The notes under the pieces are model-generated. The model was given only the letters and a program-made list of their open reading frames with translations, did no database searches and was not told the DNA's origin. A program made the position numbers and the translations under genes. A stretch of DNA of 10,241 bases from Verrucomicrobiota bacterium (GTDB taxonomy: Bacteria; Verrucomicrobiota; Verrucomicrobiia; Opitutales; Opitutaceae), in NCBI GenBank assembly GCA_030916665.1, contig JAUPWC010000450.1:1-10241 (forward strand). The letters run 5' to 3'. Of this stretch, positions 6,063-10,241 are shown one piece after another; the first letter of the stretch is position 1, and every line of letters starts with the position of its first letter.

Positions 6063-7993
6063 GCGGTCAGCCCCAGTTCCTGGTCCGCGCCGAGATCGAA
6101 TCGCCCCGGCCATTGCGGGCCCGGGACGGGCTCGTTTCCCTCGCCGGATGGTGTCTAGCGGCCGGACAACCCGAAGCTCCGGCCGTCCGGCTTGCGACCG
6201 GGACCGCTTGCCTCGAAGCCACCCTGCACCGGCCGCGCCCGGACCTTGCCGCGCAGCATCCGCGGGAACCGGCCGCCGGTCGCTGCGGTTTTGTGATCGA
6301 AGGCCGGTTGCCCGCCGGCGTTCATCTCGCCCGCTTCGAAGCTCGTCTGCCGGACGGACGCTGGCAGGTCTTCAAGACCCTGACCCTGGCAGTCGAAGCA
6401 ACCCCTCTGCTTGCGGGCATCGATGCCCCCGCCGCCACCGGCACCGTGACCAAGCGGGTGCATGTCGAAGGCTGGGCCTTCCAGCCAGACCACCTCGGGT
6501 GCGAACTCTCGCTCCGCTACGGCCATCAGGAAATTCCCTGCGACCTGGGTCGCCCGCGCCCGGATCTCGCCCGCCAGCATCCCGCCTCACCCCACGCCGC
6601 GCTGGCCGGTTTCAAGAGCCGCGTGATCCTTTCCGCCGGCCGCGGCCCGGTGCGGCTCAAGGCCCGGCTCGGCGACGGCTCGACCGCCATCGCCCGCACG
6701 CTGCTGCAGGTGGACATCCGCACCGACGAAAACCATCCGGTCGATCTCGATTTCTCGGCTCCGCGTGTGCCTTTGGTCGCAAATCGTCGGATGGTCACCG
6801 CGCCGGCCCCGGCGCGTTCACCCCGGCCGCTCAACGTGCTGTTCGTGCTGCCCGGGAGCTTCGCGTCCAACAGCGCGCTCCATGCCGCTGCCCTGGCCAA
6901 CGAACTGACCGCCACCGGCCATGCCTGCGCCATCGCCGTTCCGCACGACCTCGAAACGCTCTCGCACCACCCATCACCGGCCTTCCGTGGCCTGCTGCAT
7001 GCCGACGTGGCGCGAGACAGCAACGTGTTCGCCGATGGTCGCGGGCCGGACATCATCCAGGCTTGGACGACACGAGAGAATGTCCGTCGGCTCACGGAAG
7101 ACGTCCGGGCGCGCCACGGCTCCCGCGTCGTGGTTCATCTTGAGGATAACGAGCAGGAACTCCTCGCCCTGTTCCTTGCCCGCCCGGCCGCCGAGCTGGC
7201 GCAGCTCACTCCGGCGGAACTGGACCGCCTCGTGCCCGCCGACCTGTCGCATCCGCACCGCGCGCGCGATTTCCTCGCGCAGGCCGACGGCGTCACCCAC
7301 ATCACCGGACGCCTGACCGAGTTCATTCCCTCGGGCCGACCCCACCAGCTGCTCTGGCCCGCCGCGGATGCGCGCTGCTTCGGTCCGCTGCCGCGCCCGG
7401 ACGCTTTCCGCCGGCTGCTCGACCGCCGGCCCGGGGAAACCGTGCTCTTCTACCACGGCAACGTTCATGCCGCCAACGCCGCCGAGATGCGCGAGCTCTA
7501 CCTCGCCGTGCTGCGCTTGAATCAGGCCGGCGAGCCGGTGACGCTCATCCGCACCGGCCGCGACTCCGTCGATTTCCTCGGACCGCTCGCCGCCGAAGTC
7601 GCCCCGCATGTGCTCTCTCTTGGCCAGCTCCTGCACCACCCTCACCTGCCGCCGCTCATGGCGCTGGCCGACATCTTCGTGCAGCCCGGCCAATCCGACG
7701 CCTTCAACGACTATCGCTTCCCCTCCAAGCTGCCCGAGTTCTTCGCCCTCGGGCGTCCGGTGATCCTGCCGCGCACCAATCTCGGCACGCTGGTCCGCCA
7801 TGGCGTTGACGCCTACGTCCTCGACCGGGCCGACGCCGCCGGCATCGCCGCCGCGGTCGGCGAACTGCGTCGCGACCCCGCGCTCCACGAGCGGCTGAGC
7901 ACGGGCGCCCGCACCTATGCCGAGCAACATTTCAGCTGGCGGCGCAGCGCCGAAACCCTGGCCGGTTTCTACCGGCAACTGCTGCCCGTTTGA
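6059..7993 (+). CDS. Large GT-B glycosyltransferase (GT4-like) with two N-terminal repeat domains
   Basis: The 644-aa product has two parts. Residues about 24-113 and 132-220 are two copies of a beta-rich module, each with a GW near its start (AGW at 29-31, EGW at 137-139), RPRPDLA (58-64 and 165-171), QHP shortly after, and then a GF. Similar modules occur in other glycan-locus proteins, possibly as binding domains. After a proline-rich linker (about 233-256), residues 257-644 form a GT-B glycosyltransferase: LNVLFVLPGSF starts the first Rossmann domain, and FYHGNVH, LADIFVQPG and FPSKLPEFFALGRPVI (554-569, Lys557 and Glu560 in the donor site) mark the second. It is cytoplasmic, with no membrane segment. 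ATG 6059 overlaps the coiled-coil gene stop by 4 bases. It is likely to transfer a sugar from a nucleotide donor; the linkage is unknown. It is the last gene before the non-coding gap. Confidence 0.87.
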   Translation: MSGQPQFLVRAEIESPRPLRARDGLVSLAGWCLAAGQPEAPAVRLATGTACLEATLHRPRPDLAAQHPREPAAGRCGFVIEGRLPAGVHLARFEARLPDGRWQVFKTLTLAVEATPLLAGIDAPAATGTVTKRVHVEGWAFQPDHLGCELSLRYGHQEIPCDLGRPRPDLARQHPASPHAALAGFKSRVILSAGRGPVRLKARLGDGSTAIARTLLQVDIRTDENHPVDLDFSAPRVPLVANRRMVTAPAPARSPRPLNVLFVLPGSFASNSALHAAALANELTATGHACAIAVPHDLETLSHHPSPAFRGLLHADVARDSNVFADGRGPDIIQAWTTRENVRRLTEDVRARHGSRVVVHLEDNEQELLALFLARPAAELAQLTPAELDRLVPADLSHPHRARDFLAQADGVTHITGRLTEFIPSGRPHQLLWPAADARCFGPLPRPDAFRRLLDRRPGETVLFYHGNVHAANAAEMRELYLAVLRLNQAGEPVTLIRTGRDSVDFLGPLAAEVAPHVLSLGQLLHHPHLPPLMALADIFVQPGQSDAFNDYRFPSKLPEFFALGRPVILPRTNLGTLVRHGVDAYVLDRADAAGIAAAVGELRRDPALHERLSTGARTYAEQHFSWRRSAETLAGFYRQLLPV

Positions 7994-8054
7994 GCGCAGT
8001 GGGCGGCACCAGGCGAATGGTTTTATCCCGGATTCCGGTTTTGCTTGGGATTTT

Positions 8055-8078
8055 GTAGCCCTGCGCGGGAGCGCAGGG
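8055..8078 (+). repeat. REP-like unit, left: GTAG plus 8-bp hairpin
   Basis: GTAG at 8055-8058 is followed directly by an 8-bp perfect stem, CCCTGCGC (8059-8066) with GCGCAGGG (8071-8078), closing a GGGA loop (8067-8070). A GTAG or GGAG tetranucleotide in front of a hairpin is the hallmark of REP sequences mobilised by RAYT tyrosine transposases. No transposase lies in the window. Confidence 0.6.
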
Positions 8079-8108
8079 ACAGGAATTTGCGACGGCTTCC
8101 GAAAATCC

Positions 8109-8128
8109 CGCGGCTCCCGCCGCGTTAC
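8109..8128 (-). repeat. REP-like unit, right, inverted: GTAA plus 6-bp hairpin
   Basis: Read on the minus strand, GTAA (8128-8125) leads into a 6-bp stem, CGCGGC (8124-8119) with GCCGCG (8114-8109), closing the same GGGA loop (8118-8115). It mirrors the left unit in order and loop sequence but its stem differs and is shorter, and GTAA replaces GTAG. Different stems sharing a loop suggest compensatory divergence of one repeat family. Confidence 0.55.
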
Positions 8129-8187
8129 ACCGGCAATCGCGGAATCCGGGTTTATGAGCTTGTCAGCCCGGCCGGCCCCTTGACCCT

Positions 8188-8976
8188 ATGGCTGCTGGCC
8201 AACGCCGTATGACCACCACCGCCGCGCTCCCCCTGGAGCAACACAACATCGAGATCCAGCGCAACCGCGCGGCATGGGATCGCAAACCGATGCTGCGGGA
8301 GATCTACCGCGGATTTTACCGGCAGATCGCGGCGCGCCTGAATCCGCAGCTTTCCGGTCCGGTGGTGGAGCTGGGCTCGGGCATGGGCCGCATCAAGGAA
8401 GTGATCCCGCACTGCCTGACCACCGACCTCTTCCCCAACCCCTGGCTCGATCGTCATGAGAACTGCTATGAACTGAGCTTCGGCGACGGCGAGGTCTCCC
8501 ATCTCATCCTGTTCGATGTGTGGCACCACCTCCGGTATCCCGGCACGGCCCTGGAGGAATTCCATCGCGTGCTGGCTCCGGGCGGGCGGCTGATCCTCTT
8601 CGAACCGGCGGCCAGCTGGGTCGGCCGTCTGGTCTATCACTTCTTCCATCATGAACCCGTGGCGGTGAAGGACCCCATCACCTGGGATGCTCCCGCCGGG
8701 TTCCGGGCCGCCGATGCCGACTACTACGCCGCGCAGGGTTCGGCCACGCGCCTGTTCTGGTGGGGCGAAGGGCATGCCCGGCTGAAAGGCTGGAAACTCG
8801 CCGAAGTCCGGCCGCTCACCTCCTTCGACTATTTCGCCTCCGGCGGTTTTTCGGGCCCGCAACTCGGCGGCCGGTTCCTGCACGGACTCATGCGCACCAT
8901 CGACTTTCTCACGACTCCGTTCCCCCGCATCTTCGCGGCGCGGCTGCTGGTCGTGCTGGAAAAGGAGCCTAACTGA
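8188..8976 (+). CDS. Class I SAM-dependent methyltransferase
   Basis: This 262-aa protein has a Rossmann-type methyltransferase domain. Motif I is VVELGSGMGR (59-68), which binds S-adenosylmethionine, and TDLF (79-82) gives the acidic residue at the end of strand 2. LILFDVWHHLRYPG (106-119) is motif II in the Methyltransf_11 style, and EFHRVLAPGGRLILFEP (124-140) is the post-II/III region. The last 100 residues are aromatic-rich, without a clear membrane segment, and probably form the substrate lid. ATG 8188 is the first start after an in-frame stop at 8155-8157. ATG 8209 (255 aa) is an equally possible start, and neither has a Shine-Dalgarno sequence. It ends one base before the next gene, a methyltransferase-glycosyltransferase fusion, so it probably acts on the same glycan or lipid carrier. 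The substrate is unknown. Being first after the gap, it may begin a new transcript, but I see no convincing promoter. Confidence 0.88.
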   Translation: MAAGQRRMTTTAALPLEQHNIEIQRNRAAWDRKPMLREIYRGFYRQIAARLNPQLSGPVVELGSGMGRIKEVIPHCLTTDLFPNPWLDRHENCYELSFGDGEVSHLILFDVWHHLRYPGTALEEFHRVLAPGGRLILFEPAASWVGRLVYHFFHHEPVAVKDPITWDAPAGFRAADADYYAAQGSATRLFWWGEGHARLKGWKLAEVRPLTSFDYFASGGFSGPQLGGRFLHGLMRTIDFLTTPFPRIFAARLLVVLEKEPN

Positions 8977-8977
8977 C

Positions 8978-10241
8978 ATGTCCGGTCCCTCCGCCATCGC
9001 CCGCCAGCATCTCGAAAAGGTCCGTTCCTTTTTTGAAACCGCCTCGCCGCCCAACGGCCCGGCCCGCCACTACCGCGCGTTGCTGGCCCGCTACTACAAC
9101 CTGCTGATCCCGCCCACGGCCTCCGTGCTGGAGATCGGCTGCGGCAGCGGGGAGCTGGTGGCGCGACTGAACGCGCGTCGCAAGGTCGGCGTGGACCTGT
9201 CACCGCACCAGGTCGGACTCGCCCGCGCGCGCGTGCCCGACGCCGAATTCCACGTGCAGGCGGGTGAAACGCTGGAACTCGCCGAGCGCTTCGACTGCAT
9301 CATCATCTCCGACACCCTGAATTTCTCGGCCGATGTCCAGATGCTGTTCGAGCGACTCCAGACCGTTGCCCACGCCGACACGCGGCTGTTCGTGAACTTC
9401 CACAATTCCCTCTGGCGCCCGTTCCTCTCGCTCGCGACGCTGTTCGGACTCAAGAACCGTCAGCCGCAAAGCAGCTGGCTCGCCACCTCTGACGTCGTGA
9501 ACCTCATGCAGCTCGGCGGCTGGAATCCGATCACCTGCCAGGGACGCGTGCTGGTTCCCTTCTGGCTGTTCGGCCTGGACTACCTGGCCAACCGGTGGCT
9601 GGCACCCCTGCTCCAGTGGTTCTGTCTCACCATCTTCATCGCCGCCCGGCCCGCCCGGCCCGCGGCGTCGGCCGCCAAACCGACCGTCTCCGTCATTATC
9701 CCGGCCCGCAACGAGGCCGGCAACATCGCCGCTGCCGTCCTGCGCACGCCCGAGATGGGCGCGGGCACGGAACTCATCTTTGTCGAGGGCCACTCGAAGG
9801 ACGACACCTGGGACAAGATCCAGCAGGTCGCCCGCGAGAACCTCGGCCGTAACATCAAGATCATGCAGCAGACCGGCCGCGGCAAGGGCGACGCCGTGCG
9901 CCTGGGCTTCGCCGCCGCGACCGGCGACATCCTCATGATCCTCGACGCCGACCTCACGATGCCGCCCGAGGAGCTGCCCAAGTTCTATGCCGTGCTCGCC
10001 CAGGAACAGGCCGAGTTCGCCAACGGCGTGCGCCTCGTCTATCCGATGGACGAAAAGGCCATGCAGTTCCTGAATCTCTGCGCGAACAAGGCCTTCGGCC
10101 TCATCTTTACCTGGCTGCTCGGTCAGCCGGTCAAGGACACGCTCTGCGGCACCAAGGTGCTGTGGAAGGCCGACTACGAGCGGCTGGCCGCGAACCGGGC
10201 CTACTTCGGCGACTTCGACCCGTTCGGCGACTACGACCTGA
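8978..10241 (+). CDS. Methyltransferase-glycosyltransferase (GT2) fusion, 3'-partial
   Basis: The frame stays open from ATG 8978 to the right edge: 421 codons are seen and the stop lies outside. Residues about 30-200 are a class I methyltransferase with VLEIGCGSGEL (50-60), VGVDLSP (70-76) and IIISDTLNFSAD (108-119). A hydrophobic stretch at 193-222 may be a membrane or interface segment. An Ala/Pro linker (223-234) leads to a GT2 domain: VSVIIPARNEAGN (237-249), FVEGHSKDDTW (268-278), GRGKGDAVRLGF (300-311), the DxD-like ILDADLTMPPEEL (321-333) and LCGTKVLW (389-396), all typical of DPM1-like polyprenyl-phosphate glycosyltransferases. It starts one base after the preceding methyltransferase stop. 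The part seen ends within the GT2 domain, so any C-terminal membrane anchor is unseen. The fusion implies that methylation and glycosyl transfer act on one substrate or pathway, which is inferred. Confidence 0.88.
   Translation, partial: MSGPSAIARQHLEKVRSFFETASPPNGPARHYRALLARYYNLLIPPTASVLEIGCGSGELVARLNARRKVGVDLSPHQVGLARARVPDAEFHVQAGETLELAERFDCIIISDTLNFSADVQMLFERLQTVAHADTRLFVNFHNSLWRPFLSLATLFGLKNRQPQSSWLATSDVVNLMQLGGWNPITCQGRVLVPFWLFGLDYLANRWLAPLLQWFCLTIFIAARPARPAASAAKPTVSVIIPARNEAGNIAAAVLRTPEMGAGTELIFVEGHSKDDTWDKIQQVARENLGRNIKIMQQTGRGKGDAVRLGFAAATGDILMILDADLTMPPEELPKFYAVLAQEQAEFANGVRLVYPMDEKAMQFLNLCANKAFGLIFTWLLGQPVKDTLCGTKVLWKADYERLAANRAYFGDFDPFGDYDL

Larger units (their letters stand above)
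8027..8150. repeat. REPIN-like palindromic element in the intergenic gap
   Basis: This 124-bp element fills most of the gap between the glycosyltransferase stop (7993) and the methyltransferase start (8188). Its ends are a perfect 11-bp inverted repeat: CCCGGATTCCG at 8027-8037 and CGGAATCCGGG at 8140-8150. Each arm is also nearly palindromic itself. Inside are two GC-rich hairpins in opposite orientation, 30 bp apart, both with a GGGA loop when each is read 5'->3' on its own strand. The 8-base segments 8065-8072 and 8113-8120 are exactly complementary, so the two hairpins could also pair with each other. Paired inverted REP units are the layout called REPIN or BIME in other bacteria. The hairpins may also stabilise or end the upstream transcript, although no T-run follows either. 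No open frame in the gap looks like a gene. Copy number elsewhere in the genome is unknown. Confidence 0.6.

Noticed and set aside
8160..8190. Promoter before the methyltransferase (TTGTCA at 8160-8165)
   Set aside because: The -35-like hexamer has no acceptable -10 partner; the best candidate at the right distance overlaps the start codon.
8152..9054. Minus-strand open frame of 300 codons opposite the methyltransferase
   Set aside because: The + strand has clear SAM-binding motifs across the same bases; the minus frame has low-complexity composition and no motif.
1..10241. CRISPR arrays, tRNA or rRNA genes, insertion sequences, prophage or defence genes
   Set aside because: No spaced direct repeats, cloverleaf-like segments, rRNA-like sequence, transposase or integrase motifs were seen on either strand.

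Overview
The window is strongly GC-rich, with G or C at most third codon positions. Every gene lies on the + strand, tightly packed and often overlapping by 4 bases. Clear Shine-Dalgarno sequences are nearly absent. The composition and gene styles would suit a GC-rich Gram-negative such as an Opitutaceae-type verrucomicrobium. That is an impression from reading, not a computed placement. The gene content points to a surface-polysaccharide (LPS O-antigen, capsule or exopolysaccharide) locus.

Layout. (1) 1-4494, precursor block: an acylating acetaldehyde dehydrogenase that enters from the left edge and carries an in-frame TGA, a 4-hydroxy-2-oxovalerate aldolase (DmpG/MhpE family), an NAD-dependent sugar epimerase/dehydratase and an acetolactate-synthase-like thiamine diphosphate (ThDP) enzyme. 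The gaps between them are 2 bases, a 4-base overlap and a 4-base overlap. (2) 4514-7993, assembly block: a membrane-anchored GT2 glycosyltransferase, a small coiled-coil protein, and a large GT-B glycosyltransferase with two duplicated N-terminal domains. (3) 7994-8187: the only sizeable non-coding gap, holding two inverted REP-like hairpins inside an outer 11-bp inverted repeat. (4) 8188-10241: a class I SAM methyltransferase, then a methyltransferase-GT2 fusion that runs off the right edge.

How it may fit together. The aldolase and dehydrogenase are normally partners in aromatic catabolism, linking 4-hydroxy-2-oxovalerate to pyruvate and acetyl-CoA through acetaldehyde. Here no other catabolic gene is visible. 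The pair is instead coupled to a nucleotide-sugar enzyme and a ThDP enzyme of the kind that can move acyl units from 2-oxo acids onto keto-sugars, as YerE does for yersiniose. I infer a pathway to a carbon-branched or acyl-extended sugar, whose products the downstream glycosyltransferases and methyltransferases would assemble and decorate. The chemistry is a hypothesis. Family assignments are firm for most genes, but exact substrates cannot be read from the sequence.
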